Source: Aurifilum marmelostoma (Eukaryota > Ascomycota > Sordariomycetes > Diaporthales > Cryphonectriaceae). From it: a stretch of 64,000 nt of DNA. The notes below the pieces were generated by a model, which was not told where the DNA came from, did no database searches, and saw only the letters and a program-made list of their open reading frames with translations. A program made the position numbers and the translations under genes. This document shows positions 1-12,504 of the stretch, in pieces. Numbering within the stretch: the first letter of the stretch is position 1; the number at the start of each line of letters is the position of its first letter. Location of the stretch: the NCBI GenBank assembly GCA_027559495.1, contig JAMXSV010000009.1, forward strand, positions 124,001 to 188,000, read 5' to 3'.

Positions 1-234
1 ATCGTATGCTAACTCTGCGTTAGGATAGACGGTCTCAGTACCGGTGCTATCGTGATATTCTGTGAGCTGGGGAGACGAGTGTTGGTGCACGAGGAATATG
101 CGCCCGTCATGTGTAGTCGAGACCCCTTGACACGACGAGTTGACCGTGAATGCAAGTTGAAGCCGGGGGTCGGTAGCCGCGTTGCAGCCAGGCCACAGAA
201 ACAACCCAAGAAATAGAAGCGAGTATACCTGCAT
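1..234 (-). CDS. Secreted protein, 5' end only (possible MRJP/SMP-30-like beta-propeller)
   Basis: The minus strand is open for 78 codons from an ATG at 234 to the window edge, so the gene runs off the left side. The first ~19 residues are a clear signal peptide with a hydrophobic core (SLLFLGLFLW) followed by an Ala-rich cleavage region. After it comes a stretch with 'GVSTTHDGRIFLVHQ', which resembles the first strand motif of secreted yellow/major-royal-jelly and SMP-30-like propeller proteins ('GVAV..DGRIFL'). That family call rests on one short motif and is tentative; secretion is better supported. Another frame on this strand is also open, but only this one starts with a signal peptide. 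Confidence 0.5.
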   Translation of the reverse strand, partial: MQVYSLLFLGLFLWPGCNAATDPRLQLAFTVNSSCQGVSTTHDGRIFLVHQHSSPQLTEYHDSTGTETVYPNAELAYD

Positions 235-2292
235 TGTGATAAAGTGAAGCCCCCCAATATCAGGTCCGGGCTGATGAAATAGAGTATCTCCTTCTACGTT
301 CCGCATCTTTGACGCGAAGTGTCCTTGTTATAACTTGCATAATTGCACATGTAAGCTCGTAATGCCCCACAAATGCGATCGCTTTTCTGTTTTAATTCTC
401 GGATATACGAAGACAAATCCTTTGCTGAGCTTCATACGTAAAAAGCCCGAAATTGGTTGTACCGAATTTGTGATGCAAGGTACAAGAGAGGCTAGGCAAT
501 TCCAGGAAGAGACCGAATACGACATGACACGGAGAGAATAACTTAAACGACTCTCAATATTGCTGTTAAACTCATGTGCAAACGCCAACTTAACTCTTTT
601 TCTTTCTTTCCTTCTTTTTAATTTTTTTAACCCCCCCCCCCGGGGATTTCCAGACCCTATCGATCCTACAAGACGTACTGCGGCCACGATGCCCTGTCGT
701 TGTCAATACTGCTAACAATCTTGAAAAATACTAGACTTGGCACACCTCCCCATGTTCATCACTACTATGACTTATAGGCTACACTAGGCTGAAGAATGCA
801 TTTCTTATGTTCAGATCGATCTTTAGCTCGGGCTCGTACTCTACTGCGCGCCGTCAGCTTCCGGGATTGCTTACGGCACTCAAGTCAAATGCAACGCCTC
901 CCCCACTCCCCTTTCACCCCTTCGGCACTCTTAGCTAGCCACACCACGCTCTATCCACATCTACTTCTCTTACATTTTCCTATTGCTTCTAAGAAATTGC
1001 GAGCTCCACTGATCCTGTATCACATTACGACATTGTCTAATGCTAGATTATTCCCTGTCGTTTCACATCACTTTTCCAGATAGTGGATGGGTTATAGTAT
1101 CTAGTGTTAGCCAAAGGACGTGAAGAAAGCAAGACTTTGAAAGCGCAGGTTCACTATTTTAGGGACTCATGCCTAGCACAAGAGAAAAGTCGAATGCGGA
1201 ACCCGAAGTTAAAATTAGCAAACGTCGAGACTATCTAATTAAAGAGTTCGAACTACTTAACAGACTTAAAAGCAAGAAAGGATAAAGGAAGCAACATCTA
1301 TCTATTTAGAATTCAAGAGGATAGCACTTAATAGCTATATAACGTAAGTAGGTAGCAAGATGAGATTAATATACTAGTAAATATACTGAATAAATACTAC
1401 TGTCTATTATACTAAAAATAAACAATGCGGAAATCGAGCGTAATATTGTTGTTTATACTATCTATTCTTTACATACTAGTCTCCCTTTTTGGCTTGTAAG
1501 CTTGCTATAATAAGAAACAATGTTGGTTTAGGAGCAGTGCCTGGTGTATACTGTGATTACTCTGCCTATTCCCATTATTCAGGTCAGAAAGCCCATTCGT
1601 CTTTTATAGAATGATAGCCTCAATGATATTGCGTCTAGGCATAAGTTATTATATCGGTAAATTGCATCTCTGCAATCTGTCAATAGCCCGAGGCTACATA
1701 TAGGCGCGGATAATAATATTAAAGGGCGGTGCTAGCGCAATTCACAGGAGTTTTTGTTATATACTATTCGTCCAACATACTTGCTGTAATTAGTAGTACA
1801 AGGTTACTTACTCGATTTAACAGAGCAGTCCCTAATAAAGACTATAACTTACAAAATGCGGCGCAGACTGCTCTGAAGATAACCATGGATCTTAGCAACC
1901 CCTATGTGAGGCCTAGTGAGTTAGCTATCAGCACACGATTTGCAAGTAATAATCTGCATATATAGTCTCTGATCATATATTAGATCATCACCTCGCGGGA
2001 CTCATTCCTGGCCTATCCCATCTCTTCCAGCCTATTTATTCACAATTTCCGAGAACTCGAGTCCAGCTCCATGCTCCACTGTATATAGGGACTCATCTAG
2101 TGTGCAGGTTGCAGAGAAGGTGACTAGCATCATAGACCAAGTGTCGGACTCTGGCCTAAAGAAATGTCTGATCTTATAGCTATAACGCTCAATTATAGTC
2201 CAGTTCCAGCATCGCTACCATGTGCGGTGCTTTTATGTATGGCTTAAAAGAATGATCTCCGCACTGTTATATGATATCGTTGTAACAATCGT
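235..2292. other. Gene-poor, partly AT-rich interval
   Basis: No reading frame here looks like a protein. A run of 11 C bases lies near 631-642, and 1,100-2,000 is AT-rich with scattered stops, as in an old degraded repeat. Part of it must be the promoter of the minus-strand gene at the left edge. I see no tRNA or other RNA gene. Confidence 0.5.
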
Positions 2293-2884
2293 TCAGATTC
2301 CCGAATTCTCGAATTGTTGGGCCCCCTTCACATCCGAAAGCCAGCTAACCCTCCTTTTTACAAATTGCTCAATGTTTGGAGCCAGCTTGCTCTCGATTAG
2401 GTGAAAGTCATCAATTGTTCCAATACGCGTGATGCTCATCCCAGGATATCCGGACGACACGCGGTACATAAGTGTGCCGCATGTCAAACAGAAGTGATTA
2501 GTCATTGTGTTGCCCGATGCAACAGTCTTGCTCTGACTCCAAGTCTTGAGGTTATCCTGGCCACGGAGGTGCTTTAGATATGCATCGTCGACGATGAAGT
2601 TGGAGGCGAACATGGAGGCTGTGATCTTGTGGCAGTCGGCGCAGTGGCAGACAAAAGACTTGACTAGGCCAGGGCCTTGGGTTGGCTATTACGAGAATCC
2701 TGTCAGACAAGTGCCATCGGCCGTTGGGAAATAGTTTCAAGTATGGCTGCGGCAGCACTCATGGGCTTACAAATGCAAGCTGTACAGCTCCGCAGAAACA
2801 GGTAGCAGTTGCTTCGGTCTCTGTAGTCCAGCCATCATGAGTTTGGTTAGCGAGAGGAAATTGGGGCTTGGACTCGGCGGCCAT
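2293..2884 (-). CDS. GFA/CENP-V-type zinc-binding protein
   Basis: This two-exon gene encodes about 159 residues (exon 1 2884-2771, exon 2 2658-2293; intron 2659-2770 with donor GTAAGC). It belongs to the glutathione-dependent formaldehyde-activating (GFA/CENP-V) fold. The zinc ligands are visible: C29-F-C31 in 'CFCGAVQL', then 'VCHCADCHK' at residues 42-48 (C42, C44, C47), then a 'CLTCG' CxxC pair downstream. Splicing joins 'QLAF' to 'SFVCHC' in frame. Fungi have many such small proteins, few with known substrates, so 'GFA' is a fold assignment rather than a demonstrated activity. Length and motif order are normal. No functional partner is obvious nearby. Confidence 0.85.
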
Positions 2885-5548
2885 GTCAATGTTGACTGTG
2901 TGTTGATAAGATGTTGCTTTGGAGTAGATTGCGCTGTTGGAAACGGAGAAGGAAGCTGTGAATAATTTTTTTTCGATAGGAGATCGTCTATATTTAAATA
3001 TTGAAAATAACAGGAAGTAAACAGAACTGTATTATAATTTTGTGATCGTAGTATAGCAGAGTCCAGAATTAACCAGGTCTTAATTATCTCAAAGGCCGAA
3101 AACACATCGTGTGTTGACATCATTAGCAGATTCCCTACCTTCTGGTAAGCTAGTGTATAATGTCGTCATTTTCGTCATTTCAAACTAACAGATTTGGAAT
3201 CCTGAAATACGAGAATGGCCTGATCGGCTGCTTCATGCAGCATCACACCCGGAGTTGGGTAGACGTGCATGGAAGGAACAGCCACCTCTCAGATTTGATG
3301 GTTCTATATTACGCTGCAAAATGGATTGATAGGAAGTACTGAACGTGTTATCAAGTTTGTACTAACTGCTTGAGTAACCCTGTCTGAATGATGTTTGTGA
3401 AAAGATAATCAAGGTGGAGAGTGAGGCTAGTGTTGGCGAAGTGGTCTCGTCGTTCGTGCTAATGTTACTAACATTAGTGATACTAATACTATACGTTACA
3501 CTCGCATGTAGTCTTCCGGGTGTTTGCGTTCTCATTCTACCTCTTGACGCCTTGAAGGCCTATCGATTTCTACAATGCTAACACCTGTCCTGAAAGTGCC
3601 GAGGAGACTTTCCTTCGACAGCGACGGTGATATATTTTCTAAAGATCAGCCCACCGCTAAGAGACTTGCAAAGGAGTATGATCAGAAAGATTAAGTACGC
3701 AGGTCAGATAGTTGTAATATGCCTCATTATCCCTTGGGTTGCAGCGCGTGACAACATAGACGTGCCTGTATGACGTTCAAGTTCTCCATAGTACTATCAC
3801 CCACCAACACCAGCAGGACAATGATGTAATTTTCAACCTCTCAGATGTAGAACAGGGTAAGCGGCGCACTGGGGAAAAGTTGCGCTACTAACGTTCTTCA
3901 TTCACAAGGTTTGATTTCAACATGGAAGAAGGCAACCGGAGGAATACAAAAATGACGCGGAACTCCCGCTACCGCCTTTCCGCGCCTATGGTCGGGACAT
4001 ACGGAAGCGACAACCTTGTTCGACAAGGCGTCTACCACGTCTTGCCAAGTGTCAAGGAGCCTGGTCCGGCATATTAGCGGGCGGATGCGTTGGGGTGTCT
4101 TCAGGCTCTATCAAATTATCAAATTAGAGGAAAGGGTGGAGCCGACATCATGAGATGTTCCTAAACAGAGCAATCAGAATATACTAGGGTTGCCACAGCA
4201 TTGACCAGATTGTGAATCCCTCAAGCATCTTTGCTGGAATATAGTTTCAGCCAACCGCAGCCATACCCAGAACAATCTACCCACCATCTTGATGGGTTTA
4301 TGCTTCAAAATAAGATGGAGACTTTGGGGTTGTAGCCTCAATTCATGTCAGATGCCTGCTGCGTTTGGCTGGTCCTCCAGATGTAATGATGCACTGGCAT
4401 AACCTTCTGAAGCAGCCCCGCAACTAACCCCATAGTCCAGACATAATTACGAGTAATTGCTCTGCTCCTCCTCAAGGAATATACTGTTGGACGTAACCTT
4501 AGTGGCGCAGCTATGGTATAGTATGACGCGCTGTGAAGGCAAAAAGGTCAGGTAGGCAGGCAATAAACCATACAGGGCTAGAGCAGTACGCCATCTTACT
4601 TAACAACGGTTCCAAGCTGACACTATATGGACCCGATAGTAGACCTGCTTTCACCATAGTCATAGGTTCTCAAATGGCCCCTGATAGCATGAAAAGGCCA
4701 CAAGTGCTGTACCCAGCCTCAATAAACACACCGACATTAAGGACGCCCTGGTGGAAGAATACAGAACATCGATTTGAAGATGAGAGACAGCTCTAAAAGA
4801 GCATACAAGATTTTGTTTTAGAATATGGGTGTTGATTCTTTATTTCTGTCTCGATGTATAATCCTCCCAGACAGTCAGGCTTCTTTAGTTGCTGCAATTA
4901 CTATGAGCTGATTAAGACGGAGCTCCCAGCTTTGCTGCCAAATGTGCCCTAAAGGTTTTGTGGGTTTATTATACTTTAACGGAGTCATTTAATGTTTGTC
5001 AGGCAGCAAGTTCGAGGAATCTCATTGCGCAGAGTTGCAGTGTAGTGGCCATCAACCGCTGGGTGTTTGGCCTGGCTCATAGAAAGCCCAAAAGCAAGCT
5101 TTGTGAAAGAAACGTGTGAATGAGCTACCAGAGACAAAGAACATAAAAGCTAGTGACCTCATGATGTGCTATAGCTGAACTTATAGCTAAACTTATGGAA
5201 TAATCTCAACACATCAAGCAAAATAGGGGATTTCACTTACAAGGCATTGCAATTACACAGGTATAGGCTTTCTATAATTACGATGACTTTGCACCTTAGC
5301 TTCCTGCTTGAGATACAACAGTACAAGTCACAATAAGCTGTGGTGCGGTTACTTACACCTAAACCTAAGAAGACCTTGCGAAAATCATTAAATTAGATAA
5401 GGCCTTCTTAACATTTTGTCCCGCATATATTAAAGGCTATGCTAAATATTCTGTAAGGAGTTTAAAGGGTTTATAGCTAAGTGAATTAGCGTCTAAGGTG
5501 ACCTTCAAATACACTGTTATTAAAGGTGTAAAGTTCTCTATGCGGGTC
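2885..5548. other. Intergenic, no supported gene
   Basis: About 2.7 kb with only short ORFs lacking any family resemblance, the longest being an 87-codon frame near 4,533-4,796. Composition is intermediate and becomes AT-rich toward the TRIM-like element at 5,549. It may hold older repeat remnants that I could not classify. Confidence 0.5.
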
Positions 5549-5607
5549 TGTTGCGCAAAAGCGATCGCTAGTGCGTATACTAGCTAGGACCCTTATATCT
5601 CATTACA
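5549..5607 (-). repeat. TRIM copy 1 terminal repeat, left
   Basis: 59-bp terminal direct repeat, nearly identical to 5805-5863 and to both terminal repeats of the copy at 43.9 kb. It contains the palindrome GCGATCGC. Confidence 0.9.
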
Positions 5608-5804
5608 TACCCCCCAGTTTATAAGGTATTATCCACATAAACCGCCTCCGCCATCAGGTGCCTATATAGAGGCTAAAACCCTAGCCTTCATAGAGTATTT
5701 GAACTCATCACTTTATTATAACTTTTTTATTCGGGTGGGTCCAACTAGTATTGCTATATAGTCAAGGGTGTGGCTTTGCCACTGAGCTACTAAGGGATCA
5801 TAAC

Positions 5805-5863
5805 TGTCGCGCAAAAGCGATCGCCAGTGCGTATACTAGCTAGGACCCTTATATCTTGTTACA
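5805..5863 (-). repeat. TRIM copy 1 terminal repeat, right
   Basis: 59-bp terminal direct repeat matching 5549-5607; the GGGTC target duplication follows immediately. Confidence 0.9.
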
Positions 5864-6191
5864 GGGTCTTACTGAGGATGTGACTGAACTAGTCTAAGCC
5901 AGATGCTCTATGCTAGAGACCCAGAAATGGCCTTGACAGGATACAATTCACCTTCTTAGTCATCTCTAGAAGCACCCCTGAGCAGTAATTGCATAAATAC
6001 TAATAAACTTCCTTAAAGAAAAGAGTAGATATACAACCTATAAACCTAGGATTAGTAGCTAATCCAGAACTGATCATTTTCTATACTTCTTGAATTAATA
6101 AAACACAACGATCATTTCTGTAAGCCTTTGGTAAAACTTGTAAACTTGTATTACAATAAAGTTTTTCTAACCCAGTGGCCTTTCAACGGCC
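5864..6191. other. Intergenic interval, no gene seen
   Basis: 328 bp between the TRIM-like element and the 3' end of the minus-strand membrane-protein gene. It presumably holds that gene's 3' UTR and terminator; no coding signal is seen. Confidence 0.5.
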
Positions 6192-7374
6192 CTAAATATC
6201 TGAAATAATCTGTTCCGAGTCCGTCTGAAATGATAAGGCTGGTGTCTCGCTTAACTCAACAAGGCTCATACCCTCTTGTCCATCTCTCTCAAGGTTTTCT
6301 TCTCCCTGCAGTCCTGTCAACTCAACGAGAAGAATAATTCTAGCTGCAACAGTAGAAACTATGAATCTCCATAGAATTTGGTTCAGTACACTGGAAACAG
6401 AAACAAATACGAGAGAGGAGAATACAATAGTTCCAGCGAATAAATATACGAAGGACAGCCCACCAGCAAGTATCTGAAGGTATATAGCAGATGCAGGAAT
6501 GTTCGTTATCTCATCTTTCTTGATAGGTCTTTGGTTGGCACATATCGTAAGCTCCTTCCTGACTGCAGAGATACTTCTGTTCCAGAAAGTTCTATCGTCT
6601 TTCTTGCTGCGTCGGTGCTGTGATCTCACTATTCTGTAGCTTAACACAGCTGGAATGTGTGGGATCACCGCAAGAGAAGTCCAGAGAAGTGGGAGGAATA
6701 CAGTTGTGCAGCCCCAAGACAATATAGTTTTGCTTCCTATCTCCCAAGACGCAAGGGAAATATTGACTGCAGCTCCTAGGCCGACCACATACTGAAACAT
6801 ACTCAGTATACGCGCTGACCATAGTCCCAGCCGTGGAATCCTTCGTATACCCCTCCCAGGACTCAGACTCAGGAGACGACTGGGATCGTTGTACTCAAAT
6901 ATCCTCGTGGGCCAGATCGCCGGTGCCGCTAGACTAATTAGAAGAGAGAGAAGAGGCCGATGAGCAGAAAGGAGTGAGATCTCGGGAATGCTGACGCCGA
7001 TTGAGGACATCAGCGTCGGTAGAAGGCCCAAAATAACTGTAGCACTTTGGAAATTGAGTTGTTGATCGGTGGTCAGGCCATTGTAGACACAAGCCTCGTG
7101 TTGATAGCAAATCGCAAGCAACTTTGATGCCTCTAGAGAGCCTTCTGGAGCGCGAAAAGCAGTGTTGTAGTCTTGCAAAGTGGCATTGCATTGTCCTTCA
7201 GATATTCCGGATAACGTTGTTCTGTATTTTCGATACCAGCTTGTGTATTGTGGCGCCCATGGTTTAGGAAATCCTTAGCTGGTAAAATATGGATGCTGTT
7301 GACTAGCGTACCCAAGTCCATTCACCTCCAGTATGAGCAGAGCCAATATGGTTGCTAATAGTGTTTTAAAAGAG
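6192..7374 (-). pseudogene. Fungal polytopic membrane protein, 5' end cut by a copia element
   Basis: One minus-strand frame runs from the edge of the copia LTR (7374) to a stop at 6192. It contains a single in-frame TAA at 7277-7275. Upstream of that stop lies a hydrophobic leader (ATILALLILEV); downstream are an extracellular-looking segment with Cys residues and several hydrophobic helices, the arrangement of a widespread uncharacterised fungal membrane-protein family. The TAA sits in the context AGCTAAGG, as expected if CAA became TAA through RIP spreading from the transposon. No start codon remains before the LTR. On the far side of the insertion an ATG (12517-12515, minus) lies only 13 bp from the LTR and may be the original start. 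The function of this family is unknown to me. An intron covering the stop is possible but would be only ~37 bp. Confidence 0.65.
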
Positions 7375-7576
7375 TGACTATAAAGCTTAATTCCATCTAT
7401 CTAGGCTATCTAGAGGTTAAAGAGGAGATTTATTTATCTTTAAATAATCGTAAAAAGGCCTCAATTAGTTAAGGAATAAATCCCTTAGTCTATATGCATT
7501 AAATGCCTTCTAATGCCCTTATCATTTAAAAAGAGCAATAATCGTAATAATTATAAAGATTATGCCTTATTTATTA
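7375..7576 (-). repeat. Copia LTR (3' LTR in element orientation)
   Basis: 202-bp repeat matching 12303-12504 with mainly C-to-T and G-to-A differences. This copy is the more heavily RIP-mutated at its inner end. Confidence 0.9.
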
Positions 7577-8799
7577 ATATACTCCTATAAGGTGCTATTT
7601 CTTTATATTATCTAGCTAAATAATCTAGCATTATTACTTTTCTATTAATATTTTATACTAGCTTTATTCTTTTTAGTATTGCTATCTAGCAATAGCTATT
7701 TAAAGGCTTTATTAGGCTATTAGCTAATTAATCTTTAGTAAGCACTTACTTAATAAGAATTTGCTCTACTAATATCTTATTGCATATAAAATATTCTTTT
7801 AAGGAAATATGCTTTATTTGCTAATAGAATTTAGGATTTTTTATTAGCTTAATAATGCCTTAATTATTATATTTAACTATAAAAACTAATAAGATCCTTA
7901 ATTTAATAAGAAGATTTCTAATTTAAAGCTCTATCTATATTTCTTTGCAAATAATATAATATTTAGCTTTTATTATTAAGATTATTATATAATCTATTTA
8001 TTTAAAATATTATACTATTATACTATCTTCTATCTATATAATTATATTATATATTAAATAGCTTATAAATTTATCTTCTTTTTAGTCTAAATTTATCTAA
8101 ATAGATATAAAAAGCCTTTTCTCTAAGCTAATTAATTTATAGCTAAAATATTTATTATTCTAATATATTTATAGCATTTATTATTGCTTATTGCTAATCT
8201 TAAGGCTAAAGCTTTTAATGCCTTAATAATAGCAAAATCTATATTTAAGAAAAGCTTAATTCTTTACTAAGAGATTATAACTATATCTTAAGATTATAGA
8301 TAGCAAAAAGGCAAGATTAGGCCTTATTTAGATTATTAAATATATTAATTAGCTATTGCTTAATTAATATATTATAATATCTCTATTTAAAGCCTAGAAT
8401 TTATTTAATTTAGCTAAAGCTAGAAATTCTAATACAAAAAGAATAGATAAGGATTTTATATCTTTATAGCTGCTTTCTAAAAGCAATTATTTAGTATATG
8501 CTTCTTAAGCAAGCTTAAAGGAGTATTAATTGCAATTTCCAATAATAAATATCCCTAGGAAATAGACTGCTTAGCCTAAGTTCTTAATATTAAATCTTTC
8601 TAAAAGGCCTTATTTAATAAGATTAATGCTTATTTATTTAAAGCTTATTAGAAGAAGATTATTAATATAACTGCAAATAATAATCTTTAGTTAATAATTA
8701 ATAAGGATTACTATATTACTGCAAAGCTAAATAAAGCCTATCTTAAGAAGTTTATTAATTAGCTTCTTCTACTATTACTATAGCAATTACTTAAAGCTA

Positions 8800-9140
8800 T
8801 AAAGCAACTTTATTATTTAAAAAACTTATAGCTTTAAGAAATTAAATCTAATAGTATTTTCTTTAGAATATTTAGCTAGAAATTCTACTAAGCTATCTAG
8901 CACCTTAATAAAGACTTCTTTTTTAAAATTGCTATTTAGAAAGGCTGCTATTATATTAATCTAATTAATTTTCTAGTTAAGTATTGCTGCTAAATAGAAA
9001 AGGATCCTCTAAATTAATGCTTTGCTAATTAATATAAATATTTTATTAAAATTAATACTTTCTTATTAAGTAAATCCTTATATTACTATTTAAATCTTAT
9101 ATTTTAAAATCTTTCTATTTTTATTAAGCTTTTTTTTAAA
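8800..9140 (-). pseudogene. Copia reverse transcriptase fragment
   Basis: Minus-strand translation through many RIP stops gives consecutive copia RT motifs: the 'QGFTQQ' block, an 'FN.IF' block and the 'AAFLN' block that follows the catalytic Asp region. It is the only part of this element's polyprotein I could identify with confidence; gag, integrase and RNase H surely existed but are blurred. Confidence 0.7.
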
Positions 9141-12100
9141 AATATATTATATTCCTAAAGTATAATATTTAGAATGCTATTTTTAAGCTTAAAATACTCC
9201 TAATTAAATAAAATTTCTAAGCTCTTTATATAAGCTAGCGCATTATTTAGCTTAATTATAATTGCAGAAGGCTTTATAAAGTATATTTAGTTTATTTAGA
9301 AATAAAAATATTATATTAGCTAGGAAATATAAAATTCTAACTTTAATTAGCTTTTAGCTTAATATAAGCGCTAGTATTTATTTAATAACTAGCTAGCTAA
9401 TAATAATTATATTAGTAGTAATGCTAATAAGCTCTTTAATAGAAATTAGGACCTTATAGCTTCCTTAAATCTTATATATTATAAGATTTGCTATAGTAAT
9501 AATTTTTTAATAAAGTATGCTAAATTATTTAATTAGATATACTTTAAATTAAGTAAAAGGCTTTATAATATTTATATTTAGCAGCTAGTTTAGTATAATA
9601 CTAAGCTCTTTTCTTAACTTAAATTTATTGCCTTATTAATAATATTTGCTAGGAATATAAACTATATATTGCTGCTTAAATATAATAGCATTATTTAGAT
9701 CTAGCTTATAATTATTACTTAAAAAGCATTTATTAAAAAAAGCCTTATAAAAGTACTAATTTAATGCTTTTATTTAATTATTAATAGTAAAGTTTATAAT
9801 AGCTATTACTGCCTTAAATAGATAGAGCTATAGTAAGTATAGCATCTTTAGATCCTTTATTTAGCAGTATGCTTTTTCTATAATAATATAATTTAAATAT
9901 TTAGCTAAGCTATTCTATCTAGGCATATATAGCAATAATAGCATTAGTCTAATCTCTTTCTTTCTAAGCTACTATTAAAGCTTATTTTTGTCTTTTTCTA
10001 GAAGCTCTATACTATTATTTATATAAACCCTTTAAATCTTAGCTTTCTACTAATAATATAAGATTTTAAGTATTCTTAAAACCTTTCTAAGGCCTAATTC
10101 CTTATTAGAAAGTATAGTAAATTAATAATAGGCATATTTCCCTTTAGTAGTAAGAATATTATATTATTTGCTATTTATTCTTTCTATTACTATAAAAAAG
10201 AAATTAAGATATTAAATCTCTTTAGCGCTTTTAGGCTTAATAAACTTTTAGCTTAATATATACTTAAGGATCTTTTTATAATTATAAGCTTTATATATAA
10301 GATCTCTCTTCTATTTAAAAGAAAGCACTTCTAGCTTAATGCTAACTACTACTAAGGCAGTTCTTAAAATAGCTTTTTTGCTAATATGCTCTAAGTATTA
10401 ATACTATTTAGCTAAATTAATAGCTAGAGCTAAGAATTTTATAGCTTTATTTAAGAGAAATGCGCTATATGCTATTAAAGTAATAATATTAAAGTTATTA
10501 TTGAATTATATAACTATATTATATCCTTAGGGCTTAAGAAGATTAAAATTTTGAATTCTTAAGCTTTTTTTATAAAGGCATAGAATGCTAATAATATCTT
10601 AAGCAAATTTAAAGCAGAAATATACTTAATATAGGATAAGATTATTAGTAGTACTATTAACTTTATACTTTAGCTATACTATTTTAACTCTAAAGAAAGT
10701 AATTAAATCTCCTTTTATAATAATAGCTAGCATATTTATTAAATAGTTAATACTAGTAAACTTTTTTTAATGCTAAAGATATAGCAAATAGTATCTATAT
10801 TGCTATAAATCTCTTATTAATAAAGTTATTAATAAAAATATTAATATTAAATAGAGAAAAAAATATAGTAATAATATATAATTAGTAATAATAGTTTCTA
10901 TATATTAAAGTCCTTAAAGAATTTAATATATTTAAGGCTTAGAATAGCCTAATTTAAGCCTTTTAATTAGCTAAGTTTGCAATAAGCATTAAGTATAGCT
11001 TAAGAGAAGAGAAAGGTATACTAATAACCTTTTTCTTTAATAGCTTATTATTTAGATATAAGATTTATCTTTTAAGTGCTTATATTTCTATCTTTTTCAT
11101 TATTCTTTTTCTCTATTTTTCTCTTATATCTCTACTTATCCTTTTTCTATTTTTTCTTAGAATAAATAGATTAATAGTTATTAGCTAAGTAGTTATAATA
11201 AGAGTATATTTTATTATTCTTTTTTTTACTTTTTTTCTTCTTTTTATTGCTCTATAAAATTTATACTTTTAAGAGTTTTTAAATTCTTTGCCTTATTAAT
11301 ATAGTTAGCTTAAATAGCTTTAAGAATAAATTAGCTTTAAAGGCTTAAATATATAAATTATCTAATATATATAATCTACTAAGAATATTTAGTTTAAATG
11401 CTCTAAATAAAGTTAATTTAATACTTTATATCTTTTACTTAATAGCTAAGAAAAATTAGCCTCTCTTTAATAAGATTAAAAGCATTTATATATTTGCTTA
11501 AAATCTTATAAAACTTACTTTAAATAGTCTAAAGCTTTGCAAAAAGCTTTTAGTATTAAATAAATCTAGTACTTATAGTTTAGTCTTTTAGAGTAAGCTA
11601 CTTAGTAATTAAATTAGAAATATAAGCAATAAAAGCTTTAGCTTTTTTTAAATAGAATTGCTAAATTATTAAGTTAATAGTAGCTAATTTAATATTCCTA
11701 TTTAAAGGGTTATTAAGATTAATTAGAGTTGCTATTAAGGCTTTATTAGCATTAGTTAGATAGCCCTTTTTCTTAATTTTTAAGAAAAGGGGTTTAAGCA
11801 GATTGAATTTGCAATATTTAAGGAGAAGCTTCTTTATAGCAGGCTCTTATAAAGGCTAATTGCCCTAATAGAAATAATCTTTCTTGCTAAGTTGCTTTAA
11901 GGCTAAAAAGCTTTTCTTTTTATTTTTAATATTAGATATAGTAGTTAATAAATAAGAGAGTTTTTTATAAATAGTTAATATATTTAGCTAAGCTATTTCC
12001 TCTAGCTATACTTAGCTTTCTTTAGAGGGCTATTAAATTAAAGCTTTTAAGTTTATAAATATGCTATATTTGCATTCTAAATATATATTTTTAATATTAA

Positions 12101-12302
12101 TAGCCTCTTATTAATTAAATATAAAGAATATAGAGTATAGCTTTAATAATAAGAATAATAAAAAGGAATTTTAGTATTTATAAATATAGAAAAGATATAT
12201 TAAGCGCTAAGCCTAAATAAGTAATAAAAAGTATAATATAAATAAATTCTAAATTACTAGAGCTAAAGATTATAATTATACTAATAATATATTTTAGAAA
12301 AG

Positions 12303-12504
12303 TAACTATAAAGCTTAATTCTATCTATCTAGGCTATCTAGAGGTTAAAGAGAAGATTTATTTATCTTCAAATGATTATAAAAAGGCCTTAATTAGTTAA
12401 GGAATAAATCCCTTAGTCTATATGCATTAAACGCCTTCTAATGCCCTCGTCGTTTGGAGAGGGCGACAATCGTAACGATTGTGAAGATTATGCCTTATTC
12501 ATCA
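12303..12504 (-). repeat. Copia LTR (5' LTR in element orientation)
   Basis: 202-bp repeat matching 7375-7576. Its distal ~100 bp keeps more CpG than the other copy (for example GTCGTTTGGAGAGGGCGAC). Confidence 0.9.

Larger units (their letters stand above)
5549..5863 (-). mobile_element. TRIM-like miniature LTR element, copy 1
   Basis: Two 59-bp direct repeats (5549-5607 and 5805-5863), each beginning TG and ending CA, enclose a 197-bp non-coding interior. The unit is flanked by a perfect 5-bp target-site duplication, GGGTC, at 5544-5548 and 5864-5868. On the minus strand the interior ends in a G-rich tract just before the distal repeat, like a polypurine tract. It also contains TAGCTCAGTGG (complement of 5779-5789), a good match to a tRNA/Pol III A box, and a weaker B-box-like GAGTTCAAATAC ~80 bp further on. 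This fits a terminal-repeat retrotransposon in miniature carrying a tRNA-like sequence. It is non-autonomous, with no coding capacity. A second copy lies at 43,942-44,230. Confidence 0.85.
7375..12504 (-). mobile_element. Ty1/copia LTR retrotransposon, RIP-degraded
   Basis: A 5,130-bp element bounded by two 202-bp direct repeats that begin TG (TA in the right copy, a RIP change) and end CA (TA in the left copy). Pol reads on the minus strand. Near 8.88-9.13 kb, reading TAA/TAG as former Q codons, the copia reverse transcriptase signatures appear: a 'GFTQQE.INFN.IF' block followed by 'INIIAAFLN'. The interior is saturated with TpA and stops, so it is dead. I could not find a matching 5-bp target duplication (AAGAG on the left, ATAAA on the right). 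That could reflect RIP changes, inter-element recombination or misplaced ends. Confidence 0.85.

Noticed and set aside
335..687. ORFs on both strands around the C11 run
   Set aside because: No family resemblance, overlapping frames on both strands, low-complexity Lys/Arg translation of a homopolymer region.
796..1083. 95-codon plus-strand ORF
   Set aside because: Composition-driven Leu/Ser/His-rich frame without motif, domain or supporting splice context.
5690..5810. A functional tRNA gene on the minus strand
   Set aside because: Only the A box is a good match; no cloverleaf with acceptor pairing or anticodon arm could be drawn, and it lies inside the TRIM-like element.
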